Source: an uncultured Oscillibacter sp. (GTDB taxonomy: Bacteria > Bacillota > Clostridia > Oscillospirales > Oscillospiraceae). Taken from it: a stretch of 64,000 bases of DNA. Shown here piece after piece: positions 50,087 to 57,744 of this stretch (position 1 is the stretch's first letter; the number at the start of each line of letters is the position of its first letter). Both the position numbers and the translations under genes were made by a program. Location of the stretch: positions 62,001-126,000 of the forward strand of contig CAJTZK010000004.1 of assembly GCA_910583785.1 (NCBI GenBank), written 5' to 3'. Below the pieces are notes generated by a model. It was not told where the DNA came from. It did not search any database and was given only the letters and a program-made list of their open reading frames with translations.

Positions 50087-52257
50087 TTACGTAAAATATC
50101 CCGGGCGTACCGTCGTGTGTCCGGTGGCCTCTTCACTGGAAAGCAGGTACTCGTGGGCGGTATGGTCCCGGATCATGTCCCGGTAGCTGCCCACCACTTC
50201 CTCGTCTGTAGACAGAATGATCACCTGTCGGCTAATGGTGGGGAAGAAACGCCGGGTCAGCTGCTCCCGGTGTTCTGTGTCAATTCTGGCAAAGGGAGTG
50301 TCGATAATAAAGGGAATGGTTTGCCCGGAGCTTTTGATAATCGCCCAATATAAGGACAGGAGGAATACCTGCCGCTCGCCTTTGGAAAGCTGGGAGAGCT
50401 CCACGTTTTTATAGAGATGGAGCACCTCTCCCGGCGGGGCAAGTTCGTTTTGGAAAGAGAGATAGTGCTTCATGTTCTTCCGCAGGATACGGGGAGTCGC
50501 GGCGCCGAACCAATCCATTAAAATGCCCATGCCAACGTTTCCCAGGCGTGTGTGGAGCTCGTTCATGCCAACGTGCTCCGCCAGGGCGTACAGTTCCTCA
50601 ATGGTGTAGTCCTGCTTTTTGTACATGAACAAGTTGAAAGAGCTGTCCAGCTCCAGCAGGTCGATGAAGTTATCTTTGTGAGTGATGTCGTGGAACATCC
50701 GCAAGGCCAGTTCCTCAATCTGCCGGAACTTCTCCTTCGCGATGTCGGATATCAAATTGCCCATCATGGCGCTGACGCGGGCGGTGTAGAGGTAAGCGGT
50801 CTGGTTTTTTTCCTCGGCCCGGATCCGGCCGCGCAGGGCCTCGGCAGCCTTTTGCAGGGACAGTTTCTCCGCGTTGTATCGGTCCAGTTGCTCCTGGACC
50901 TCGGAAATAGACTTGCTATAGGCCGCGATGGAGGCGGACAGCTGGCTGAACCGCTCCAAGAACGTGTCGGCGTCGATGCTGGGGAGGGCCTCCCGCAATT
51001 TGCGCTGCACCTGTTCAGAGGCCGCCGCCGCTTTTTTTTGGAGCCGATGGCCTGGATGATCTTTCTGGGATTGAAGCGGGACAGCTCCGTTAGGGTGGAG
51101 GAAACCTGGTCCCGCTGTTCGCCGGACAGATCGTGGAGGAAGGTAAATTCTTCCGGGGCCCCCTCTGGACGGAGCGCGGAGGAGATACTCTCGTACAAAT
51201 GCCGGGACAGCGGCCCGGCCTGGTCGGCGGGGACGAAGCCCGACCTGGAAACCGCCTCCTCCAACATTGCTTCCGAGAGCTGGCAGGTGGAGGCGAGGTA
51301 TTGCCGCATCTGTTCTTCCCGGGAGAGCTGTTCTTGGAGTTCCCGGGACAGGCTATAGGCGATATAGAACGGCATGAGACCCTCTGTGTAGGTCCGGATT
51401 TGCTTGGCGCACTCCTCTTTTTCCTGGTCATATCTCCGCAATTGATTGTGAAGTATATCCCGTTCATCCTTGCGGAGCCCCCCGGAGGCTTTGAACTGGG
51501 CTTCTAAGCTCTCTTTTTCGTCCAGGGCGGCGGCCTTTTTCTCCTCCAGTTTCTCCAGGGCAGTTTTCGCCGCCGCGATGCCGGACTCCGGTTTTTCCAG
51601 TTCCTCCTCCTTCCCCCGGAGGTCCTCCAATAGGCGGCGGTATTCCGCATCGGAGGAGTCGCCCCCCACATAGGTGTCGCAGAACTTTTTGATCAGGCCG
51701 AAGGTATCATACCCGCACAGGGTCAGCACCGCGTTTTTGATATAGGTATTGTAGGAGGCATCCGAGAAAAAGTTGGAAATTTCCTCTCCATCAAAGAAGA
51801 ACTCAAACAGGTTGGGGGGGATGACAGTAAAGAGATAGTTCTGGAAATAGTCCTTGTCCCGGGGGGAGAGCAGCCCGGATGCGTCCCGGACCCAGTAAGT
51901 CTCCCGTATCCGCTGCCCGGTGTAAATCCATTCCCGGTGAACCGTATAGACGGAGCCGCTTTGACCCACTGGAAGCATTACCTCGGCTTCTACATAGGTC
52001 CTGACTTCGGGTTCCGTGAAGGCGTCGTGGTTCATCAGCTCTTTGAGCCTGGCGGAATACTGGGCATTTTTTCCCTGGTACCGGAAGCAGAGCGGCCCGT
52101 ATAGAGCCAGCTTGATGGCAGTAAACAGGGAGGTTTTTCCCGCTCCGTTGCTTCCACCGATGAGGATAATCGTCCTGCCGCCATCAGTTGAGAGATCAAA
52201 CGCCGCCTCTCCCGCGTAAGAGCTGACGTTATATAGTTTTACGCTCTTGAGTTCCAT
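50087..52257 (-). pseudogene. dndD: DndD ATPase, frameshifted at an A8 tract
   Basis: DndD is an SMC/Rad50-like ATPase of the phosphorothioation system. The 5' part (ATG 52257, MELKSVKLYNVSSYAGEAAF) has Walker A GGSNGAGKTS and a long coiled coil. The 3' part, in another frame, has the ABC signature LSKGERQVFLLSLYW and Walker B IPFIIDTPFARID. The frames meet at a run of eight A on the minus strand (51034-51041). Nine A would give ...AIGSKKKAAAASEQVQRK and one ORF of about 720 aa. The lesion is thus a one-base homopolymer change, which might be bypassed by transcriptional slippage. Confidence 0.8.
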
Positions 52258-52262
52258 CGGAT

Positions 52263-52595
52263 TTACCTTTCCCCTGGCTGGCGGAGCGTCTCCGTTTGGA
52301 GCCACTGCTGCGACACCGCTTTGGCCAGCTTTTCCCGCAGCCCCTTGGTATTGGAATAGTACTTGTGCATGGTGGTTCCCAGTATCATAGTATTGACTAG
52401 TTCCAGCGGTACGCCACTGCGCTCCGCATAAAGGGCAATTTTCTCGCGGGTTCCTTCGTCAAAAAGCGGCTGCTTCCATTCGTCCCAGGGGAGCCGTTCC
52501 CCCGTTTCTTCGAAATAGAGCTCTACCAGGGTCCGCCGCGTGATGTCCTTTTCCTCGTCCCAAATTTTATAGCCGTTTGCTGTTCCACGCCGGTG
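52263..52595 (-). pseudogene. dndC: DndC, C-terminal ~100 residues only
   Basis: An open frame without its own start reads DEEKDITRRTLVELYFEETG, WDEWKQPLFDEGTREKIALY, SGVPLELVNTMILG, SNTKGLREKLAKAV and ends in TAA 5 bp before dndD. The position before dndD and the FDEGT..IALYAERSGVPLELV...GLREKLAKAVSQQW layout fit the C-terminus of DndC, the PAPS-reductase-like sulfurtransferase. The N-terminal catalytic part (P-loop and Fe-S cysteines) is gone; the sequence upstream belongs to a different small gene. The assignment rests mostly on synteny. Confidence 0.6.
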
Positions 52596-52657
52596 TCACT
52601 GCTCAGATAGGCGTAATCGCCATTGATAGTTTGAACGGTATAAAACACAGGTCCCAT
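52523..52657 (-). pseudogene. 5' end of a small gene fused to dndC remnant
   Basis: ATG 52657 with a perfect AAGGAGG ribosome binding site and a good promoter opens MGPVFYTVQTINGDYAYL, then SSDTGVEQQ, text like small single-domain proteins (barrel-like, VxxIxGDYAxLxSDxG). After about residue 30 the frame runs out of register over dndC sequence and stops at 52523 (44 codons). The original 3' half is missing, so a deletion (junction about 52560-52600) joined this gene to dndC. A translated 44-aa chimera may still be made. Confidence 0.5.
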
Positions 52658-52700
52658 AAGCGGCCTCCTTCGAATTGCAAAATTCCCGAAACTATGGGGC

Positions 52701-52730
52701 ATTATATTCTAAAATGCCGTAGATTGGCAA
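52701..52730 (-). promoter_or_regulatory. Promoter now driving the truncated gene and dnd remnants
   Basis: Minus-strand TTGCCA (52725-52730), 18-nt spacer, TATAAT (52701-52706), 43 bp upstream of ATG 52657. After the deletion it is the only visible promoter for the dndC'-D-E-A region. Confidence 0.72.
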
Positions 52731-52744
52731 GTTCGCCTTTCCGG

Positions 52745-52780
52745 AAAACGGGACGATGGCCTCCAGCCACCGTCCCGTTT
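52745..52780 (-). terminator. yegP terminator
   Basis: A 15-bp stem with one G-U pair (52766-52780 / 52746-52760), loop of 5 nt and TTTT tail on the minus strand, 9 bp after the yegP stop. Confidence 0.8.
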
Positions 52781-52789
52781 CATCAGGGC

Positions 52790-52963
52790 TCATTCCACAT
52801 CCACGGCCTCTGCCTCCGGTGCGTTTTTCCGCACGCTCTCGATACCGTTCAGGCAGGCGGAACGGGAGGTATAGATTTCCGAAGTGGCGATAACCTCGCC
52901 GTTGCTGGTCTTGAGATCAAATTTGATGCCAGTTTTCACCATTTTAATTGCAAACTTCCCCAT
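52790..52963 (-). CDS. YegP-like DUF1508 protein
   Basis: A 57-aa single-repeat DUF1508 protein: MGKFAIKMVKTGIKFDLKTS, then GEVIATSEIYTSRSACLNGIESV, ending in an acidic tail. The family (E. coli YegP has two repeats) forms a small beta fold of unknown function. The start is ATG 52963; an upstream TTG extends the frame by 7 codons without better signals. It has its own consensus promoter and terminator and is intact between the two decayed regions. Confidence 0.88.
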   Translation of the reverse strand: MGKFAIKMVKTGIKFDLKTSNGEVIATSEIYTSRSACLNGIESVRKNAPEAEAVDVE

Positions 52964-53004
52964 AGAAACCGCGCCTTTATCCAATTTTGAGGTCTAATGT
53001 GGCC

Positions 53005-53033
53005 AGTATATCAGTGAAAAAGGCGCTTGTCAA
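53005..53033 (-). promoter_or_regulatory. yegP promoter
   Basis: Minus-strand TTGACA (53028-53033), 17-nt spacer, TATACT (53005-53010), 42 bp upstream of the ATG. Confidence 0.88.
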
Positions 53034-53143
53034 CGAAGAAGACGTCATTGGATGTGGCTTGAGGCACATTAAAATGGTACCCAGGCACGCCCCGGTATGC
53101 AATCTGCCAATGCAGAATCTCCGAAAAATTTTTCCCCTCCCCC

Positions 53144-53169
53144 TTAATTTGCCCCAAAGCTGCCGATAA
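53144..53169 (+). promoter_or_regulatory. Sigma-28 (SigD/FliA)-like promoter of the flagellin relic
   Basis: TTAA (53144-53147), 14-nt spacer, GCCGATAA (53162-53169). The -10 matches the motility sigma consensus (GCCGATAA/T) at 8 positions; the -35 is close to TAAA. It lies 113 bp upstream of the flagellin start, which has AAGGAG at 53270. Confidence 0.65.
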
Positions 53170-53282
53170 GCGTAGCGGACGGCTTCCGCGCCAGCGGAGC
53201 CGGAGCGTTTCCCCTGGGTTTCACCCGGTCCGCGCGGCCGGAGGCAAGGATCGCGTCCCGAATTGATATAAGGAGATTTGTC

Positions 53283-53900
53283 ATGCGTATTTAGCACGAT
53301 ATTATAGCTATAAATGCCTGCCGCAACTACAACACGAACACCTCCGCCCTGGCGAAGAACCTGGAGACGCTGTCTTCCGGTTATAAAATTGACCGCGCTG
53401 GCGACGCCGCCGCTGGCCTGGCTATTTCCGAGAAGATGCGCGCCCAGATCACGGGCCTGAACGCCGCCCAGAAAAACGTCAAGGACGGCATCTCCCTGGT
53501 GAAGACCGCCGAAGGCGCCATTTAGGAAATCCAGGACATGCTCAACCGCATGGACTACCTGGCCACCCAGTCTGCCAACGGCACCTACGACGATCCCGTG
53601 GACCGGTTCAGCCTCCAGAGGGAAGTCAACCAGCTGAAGGATGAAATTAACCGTATCGCGGACTCCGACAACTTCAACGGGATTAAGCTGCTGGACGGCT
53701 CCCTGGCTGCCGAGGGCGGTTCCGCCGCCACCTCCGTGGGAAAAATCGAGGGCGTCAATGTCATCGATATCGACCCCGCCAAGAGCTCCTATACCTCCAA
53801 GACGGCCATTGCCGCCCTCACGGGCGCGGCGGGCGATGAGCACACCGCCACGGTCAGCCTGGCCGAGGCCGAGGGCAAGGCCGCCAAGGAAATCACCCTG
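53283..53900 (+). pseudogene. Flagellin with two Gln-to-TAG stops, 3' truncated
   Basis: Clear bacterial flagellin N-terminus. ATG 53283 gives MRI then TAG (codon 4) then [39 protein letters not shown] and [17 protein letters not shown], then TAG (codon 81), then EIQDMLNRMDYLATQSANGT and FNGIKLLDG. Both TAG codons sit exactly where flagellins have Gln (MRIQH; AMQEIQDML), i.e. CAG to TAG. The frame otherwise runs unbroken to about 53898, where the text changes to a FliB-like protein in another frame; the D1/D0 C-terminal helices are missing. Non-functional unless TAG is suppressed, which is unlikely since neighbouring genes end in TAG. Confidence 0.88.
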
Positions 53901-54330
53901 GAGAGGAGGCGGACCGCTGGCTGGGCGTGGCCAAGAAGCAGGACGCGGAGGGGAACATCCAGCTCACCATTCCCCTGGCGCCCTACCAAGAGGCGGCGGA
54001 GCGCTATGAGGCCGCCTTTGGGGACCGGGCTTATTTCATGGAGAACCTGATGGTGGCGCAGATGTTCCTGATGAACATGCCCTTTTGTTCTTCGCCGGAC
54101 CACCTCTGGCGGGGGTATGCCAGCCTGTGCAGCTGTTACAGCATCTTCCGCTTTATGGCGGTGATGAGCTGCCGGGAGGGAACCGGGGACAAGGCGGAGC
54201 TCATCCGCCTGCTGGTGCACGGGGTCCAGGCCCTTACCCACAATCAGGCGACCCGCCTCCGTTTCCGGGAGGAGCTCTTCCAAAACGGTAGCGCCATCCT
54301 GGCCCACCTGGCGGTGCTGCTGAGCGGCTG
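53900..54330 (+). pseudogene. fliB: FliB-like flagellin lysine-N-methylase, C-terminal fragment
   Basis: From about 53899 a different frame reads GEEADRWLGVAKKQDAEGN, then YEAAFGDRAYFMENLMVAQM, LMNMPFCSSPDHLWRGYASL, CYSIFRFMAVMSCREG and VHGVQALTHNQATRLRFREE. The FMENL...F...Y..L...Y..FRF...HN order matches my recollection of the C-terminal part of FliB, the flagellin lysine-N-methylase usually encoded beside flagellin. No start or N-terminal cysteine cluster is present and the natural stop is lost (the frame runs into antisense of the next gene). It is joined directly to the flagellin relic, so one deletion removed the end of flagellin and the start of fliB. Confidence 0.6.
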
Positions 54331-54349
54331 GCCCGGAGGGAAGGGCCGG

Positions 54350-54385
54350 AAAAAAGAGCCAAGGCCCCATAGGCCTTGGCTCTTT
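54350..54385 (-). terminator. Terminator of the zinc-ribbon gene
   Basis: An 11-bp stem (54372-54382 / 54356-54366), 5-nt loop, T6 on the minus strand. It also reads as a plus-strand terminator (TCTTTC). Confidence 0.88.
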
Positions 54386-54406
54386 CATATTCTGCGGGGC
54401 TGCGGC

Positions 54407-54790
54407 TTACTCGCCCATGGGCGCGCCGCACTGGGGGCAGAACTTGCTGTCGGACTCCGCGCCGCAGATGGGGCACTTCTTCCCGGCGGGGACCTCTTCC
54501 GGGGCCCCGGCGGGCTCTTCCTTCACGGGCTTGCTGGCCTCCAGCTCGGCAATTTTGGCCTTGCTGGCGTTGACGGCTTCCACGGCCTCCCGCACGGCGT
54601 CGGGGATTTCGCCCTCGTATTCGCCGACGAACCATTCGCCGATGGCGCGGTAATTCTTGTCGATTTCCTTCTGCTCCCCGGCAATGGCCACGTTGAGCTT
54701 GACCAGTTCCGCCGCGTCCTTAGTCCGGTCGGCGGCCTTGTTGGCGACGTCTTTGGCCTTGCGGGTCAGTTCATCAAAGTTAAACGCCAT
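54407..54790 (-). CDS. Zinc-ribbon protein with helical N-terminus
   Basis: A 127-aa protein: an N-terminal helical segment (MAFNFDELTRKAKDVANKAA, DRTKDAAELV), a middle coiled region (EAVEAVNASKAKIAELEAS) and a C-terminal double CxxC zinc ribbon (CPICGAESDSKFCPQCGAPMG). Such proteins are common in Clostridia and unassigned; the ribbon suggests protein or nucleic-acid binding. Own sigma-A promoter and terminator. Not related to the flagellin relic on the opposite strand. Confidence 0.88.
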   Translation of the reverse strand: MAFNFDELTRKAKDVANKAADRTKDAAELVKLNVAIAGEQKEIDKNYRAIGEWFVGEYEGEIPDAVREAVEAVNASKAKIAELEASKPVKEEPAGAPEEVPAGKKCPICGAESDSKFCPQCGAPMGE

Positions 54791-54856
54791 GGTTGTTGTT
54801 CCCCTTTCATATTTTGAACCTGCGGACAGGCTCTGATGTTGTGGACTACAGGGCCT

Positions 54857-54885
54857 AGTATAGCGGATTTTTTCCGGAAACGCAA
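54857..54885 (-). promoter_or_regulatory. Promoter of the zinc-ribbon gene
   Basis: Minus-strand TTGCGT (54880-54885), 17-nt spacer, TATACT (54857-54862); leader of about 60 nt. Confidence 0.78.
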
Positions 54886-54925
54886 CAGCTGCCCCAAATG
54901 TTTACAGTTCTTTTTCAATCTGGGC

Positions 54926-56044
54926 TCAGCGTTCCTGCTCCGCCTTCCGCACCGCGCCGGAGGACGCGTCGATCTCGTAATCGTACTCCACGCCTTCCGC
55001 CCGGAACTCAATCTCATAGACCCAGAGCCCGTCGTCCTCGTCCAGCTCGCATTTGAGGAAACCGGAGCCGCTGGCAGAGACTCCCGCGTGGTCCAGGGCG
55101 GCGCGTTTCGCGGCCTCCTCGCCGATGAAGGCTCCGGCCGCCTGGGACCCGGCGGGGCGTCCCTGCCGCTCCTGCTCCGCCTCCAGCACGGCGTAGGTGG
55201 ATGCGTCGATCTTATAGTCGTATTCCGTGTCCCCCACCCAGAAATCGATGTCGTAAACCTGCTGGCCGTCGTCCCATTCCAGCTTGCAGCGGAGGCTGGA
55301 GGCGTCGGCGGCGGAGACCCCGGCGTGGGCAAAGGCGGCGCTTTTGGCGGCCTCCTCGCCGGAGGCGGCGGGGGATGGGGCGGGAGTGTTAGAGGCTGGG
55401 GCCTGGGCCCCGGGCGCGGGCGTTCCAGGGGCGGGGGACTGCGTTGCGGGGGCGGCCTGCCCGCCGGGGGTCCCGGGGGCCTCCTGGGGCCCGCCTGACG
55501 CCTGGACGCTTTTCAGGATGTCAGGCGCGCCTTCCAGCACCTGTCCGCTGTAGGCGTCGATCTGATATTCAAAGTCCCCCAGGGTGGGGTGGTGGAGCTC
55601 CACCTCGTAGTGAGGGGGGGCCTCGTCCAGTTCCGGGTCCGTCTCGCTGGTGACGGAGTCCACCGCCAGGGTCCCGGCGTATTCCTCGGCGGCCTGCGCG
55701 GCGGCGGAGATGCCGATGGGCAGGCCCGGCGCGCCAGTTTCCCAGAGCTGTTCCAGCTCCTCGGCGGAGAGGGCGGCCAAGTCCTCAAAGGGCAGGCTGG
55801 GATTGAGGGCCTGCACGTCCTCGATCATGGCGGCCTTGCCGGGGGAGACGCCGGAGGCGGGGGAACCGGAGGGCTGGGAGGAGCTGGCCGGGGGGCTGGC
55901 TTCCTGGGCGGGGGGGCCGCTGGGCGGGGCATCGTCTGGGCCGAACATCTGCCAGAGCTGGAGGCCCAGCACCAGGGCCAAAAGGGCGATGGTGGCGATC
56001 AGCAGCCAGCGGGTAAGCGGGTTCTCACGTTTCTCAGGGTTCAT
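54926..56044 (-). CDS. Membrane-anchored triple PepSY-domain protein
   Basis: A 372-aa protein: short cytosolic N-terminus, one membrane helix (WLLIATIALLALVLGLQLW), then an extracytosolic part with low-complexity Pro/Ala/Ser linkers and three PepSY-like units. Each ends in a YEVELHHPTLGDFEYQIDAY-type strand pair (about residues 135-185, 245-300, 315-368), the latter two being close duplicates (EEAAKxAAxxHAGVSA...YDYxIDAS). PepSY domains often inhibit proteases or bind cell-wall ligands. The start is ATG 56044, preceded by GAGGATGG and a promoter 32 bp upstream. Single gene. Confidence 0.85.
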   Translation of the reverse strand: MNPEKRENPLTRWLLIATIALLALVLGLQLWQMFGPDDAPPSGPPAQEASPPASSSQPSGSPASGVSPGKAAMIEDVQALNPSLPFEDLAALSAEELEQLWETGAPGLPIGISAAAQAAEEYAGTLAVDSVTSETDPELDEAPPHYEVELHHPTLGDFEYQIDAYSGQVLEGAPDILKSVQASGGPQEAPGTPGGQAAPATQSPAPGTPAPGAQAPASNTPAPSPAASGEEAAKSAAFAHAGVSAADASSLRCKLEWDDGQQVYDIDFWVGDTEYDYKIDASTYAVLEAEQERQGRPAGSQAAGAFIGEEAAKRAALDHAGVSASGSGFLKCELDEDDGLWVYEIEFRAEGVEYDYEIDASSGAVRKAEQER

Positions 56045-56075
56045 GGTGTTCACCATCCTCATGTAGGATAGTCCC

Positions 56076-56104
56076 ATTATAGCGCGGGGAGGGAAAAAAG
56101 TCCA
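56076..56104 (-). promoter_or_regulatory. Promoter of the PepSY gene
   Basis: Minus-strand TGGACT (56099-56104), 17-nt spacer, TATAAT (56076-56081). Confidence 0.75.
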
Positions 56105-56242
56105 GAGGGAAGCCTCCGGAGGGCGTGCCCCCCTCGGAGCATAGCAGCCTGTAAGGGCAGACACGCGGGCCCGCCCCTATGCCGCCTGCCTCCTGATAGA
56201 ATAGAAAATTCGCAAGGGGGCACGTCCTCTCCGGATTTAGGA

Positions 56243-56271
56243 TTGACAGGCCGGGGAAAAACGGGTAAAAT
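56243..56271 (+). promoter_or_regulatory. tRNA-Arg promoter
   Basis: TTGACA (56243-56248), 17-nt spacer, TAAAAT (56266-56271), 25 bp before the tRNA. Confidence 0.88.
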
Positions 56272-56295
56272 AAAAAAGCTGTCTTTCCTCCATAT

Positions 56296-56372
56296 GCCCT
56301 GGTAGCTCAGTAGGATAGAGCGAACGCCTCCTAAGCGTTAGGCCGCTGGTTCGACTCCAGTCCAGGGTGCCA
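56296..56372 (+). tRNA. tRNA-Arg (CCU)
   Basis: A 77-nt tRNA with acceptor GCCCTGG pairing with CCAGGGT, G discriminator and encoded CCA. The anticodon stem AACGC/GCGTT encloses loop CTCCTAA, giving anticodon CCT (56330-56332) for AGG codons. Confidence 0.97.
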
Positions 56373-56523
56373 GCCCGGGAATTCCCCTTGCCGCTGCGCC
56401 TCCCGCCTCCCTACGGGGCGGGGAGCTCCGCCGGATGGGGAATTCTTTCGTTTTTTGGCCGGAATCCGGTGGGCCGGGGTCCGGAGGCGGAAGGCAGGGG
56501 AGACTTTTTCGGGGGGGCTTTTT

Positions 56524-56883
56524 ATGAAATATGTGAGTCAGTTTTTGCGGATTCTGGTGTTTTGCTGGCTGGGGGAGGTGCTGCACGCGCTGCTTCCGGT
56601 TCCGGTTCCGGCTAGTATTTACGGGCTGGCGCTGCTGCTGGGCGCGCTGAAGGCGGGGCTTGTGAGGCTGGAGCAGGTACGGGAGGCCGCAGGATTCTTG
56701 ATTGCGGTGTTTCCCCTGCTGTTTGTTCCCGGGGCGGTGGGGATCATGGAGCTGGGGGAGCTGCTGGCGGGAATTTGGCTCCCGGTCCTGCTGGCCGTGT
56801 CGCTGGTGACGGTGCTGGTGATGGCCGCCGCCGGATGGGCGGCCCAGGCGGTGATCCGGCGGAAGGGGGCGCGGCATGGCTGA
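56524..56883 (+). CDS. lrgA: LrgA/CidA family holin-like protein
   Basis: A small membrane protein, 119 aa with four helices, of the CidA/LrgA family that forms holin-like assemblies controlling murein hydrolase export and, in some bacteria, pyruvate or acetate flux. The text MKYVSQFLRILVFCWLGEVL, PVPASIYGLALLLGAL and the C-terminal PVLLAVSLVTVLVMA fit the family. The ribosome binding site is poor (G-rich only). Its stop overlaps lrgB by 8 nt, so the pair is coupled. LrgA and CidA cannot be told apart from sequence alone. Confidence 0.9.
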   Translation: MKYVSQFLRILVFCWLGEVLHALLPVPVPASIYGLALLLGALKAGLVRLEQVREAAGFLIAVFPLLFVPGAVGIMELGELLAGIWLPVLLAVSLVTVLVMAAAGWAAQAVIRRKGARHG

Positions 56884-57571
56884 GCTTTTGGCCCGGGGAA
56901 CCATGTGGGGCGTACTGCTGACCCTGGGGGCTTTCGCCCTGGGGAGCCTCCTGCAAAAAAGGACCGGGTGGGCCTGGTGCAACCCGCTGCTGCTGGGGAG
57001 CGCCTTTGTCATTCTCTTTCTCCGGCTCTGCGGCATCGCCTGCCCGGAGTATCAGGCCAGCGCCGGGCCGGTGAGCTGGCTGCTGCTCCCCGCCACGGTC
57101 AGCCTGGCGGTGCCCCTCTATGAACAGTGGGAGGCCCTGCGGGACAACGCTGCCGCCATTCTCTCCGGCATTGCCGCCGGGGTGGCGGTGAGCCTGGGGG
57201 CCATCCTGCTGCTGGCCTGGGCCTTTCACCTGGACCGGGCCGCCGCCGCCAGCCTGCTGCCCAAGTCGGTCACCACCGCCATTGGGGCCGACGTGTCCGG
57301 GGAACTGGGAGGCGTCCCCGCCCTGGCCACGGCGGTTATTATCCTCACCGGGATTTTCGGGAATCTCGCCGCTCAGGCGGTGTGCCGCCTGTTCCGCATC
57401 ACGGACCCCGTGGCCAAGGGAGTGGGCATCGGCTCGGCCGCCCATGCCATCGGCACGGCCCGGGCCCTGGAGATGGGCCCGGTGGAGGGGGCCATGAGCA
57501 GCCTCTCCATTGCCGTGGCGGGCATTTTGACAGCCCTGCTGTGCCCCCTGGCGGTAAACCTGCTGCCCTGA
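56876..57571 (+). CDS. lrgB: LrgB/CidB family membrane protein
   Basis: The partner of LrgA, 231 aa with about six helices. It shows the family signatures CNPLLLGSAFVI-like (WCNPLLLGSAFVILFL), LGPVSWLL-type text (SAGPVSWLLLPATVSLAVPL), KSVTTAIGADVSGELGG and VGIGSAAHAIGTARALEMG. Coupled to lrgA by an 8-nt overlap and followed by a terminator. No adjacent LytSR-type regulator is seen. Confidence 0.93.
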   Translation: MAELLARGTMWGVLLTLGAFALGSLLQKRTGWAWCNPLLLGSAFVILFLRLCGIACPEYQASAGPVSWLLLPATVSLAVPLYEQWEALRDNAAAILSGIAAGVAVSLGAILLLAWAFHLDRAAAASLLPKSVTTAIGADVSGELGGVPALATAVIILTGIFGNLAAQAVCRLFRITDPVAKGVGIGSAAHAIGTARALEMGPVEGAMSSLSIAVAGILTALLCPLAVNLLP

Positions 57572-57586
57572 CTGGCCGGATTCGAG

Positions 57587-57620
57587 GGAGCGCCGCCCGG
57601 AAGGGCGGCGCTCCTGTCTT
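57587..57620 (+). terminator. lrgAB terminator
   Basis: A perfect 12-bp GC stem (57587-57598 / 57603-57614), 4-nt loop, followed by TGTCTT; 15 bp after lrgB. Confidence 0.7.
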
Positions 57621-57657
57621 CCGCTGCAAAACTTTTCCACAATCTGCACAAATCCGC

Positions 57658-57686
57658 TGGACGCTGGCCTGGATTTATGGTATACT
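57658..57686 (+). promoter_or_regulatory. Promoter of the CxxC-rich protein gene
   Basis: TGGACG (57658-57663), 17-nt spacer, TATACT (57681-57686), 58 bp upstream of the ATG. Confidence 0.72.
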
Positions 57687-57744
57687 TTAAGTTCTAACTA
57701 ACCGCTTCCCTGGAATGGGGGAGGCGTAAGCGAGGTGCTTTGCC

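Noticed and set aside
53283..53540. Amber (TAG) recoding to Gln in flagellin
   Set aside because: TAG serves as a normal stop for intact neighbours and the flagellin is also truncated and fused to another gene, so decay explains it better.
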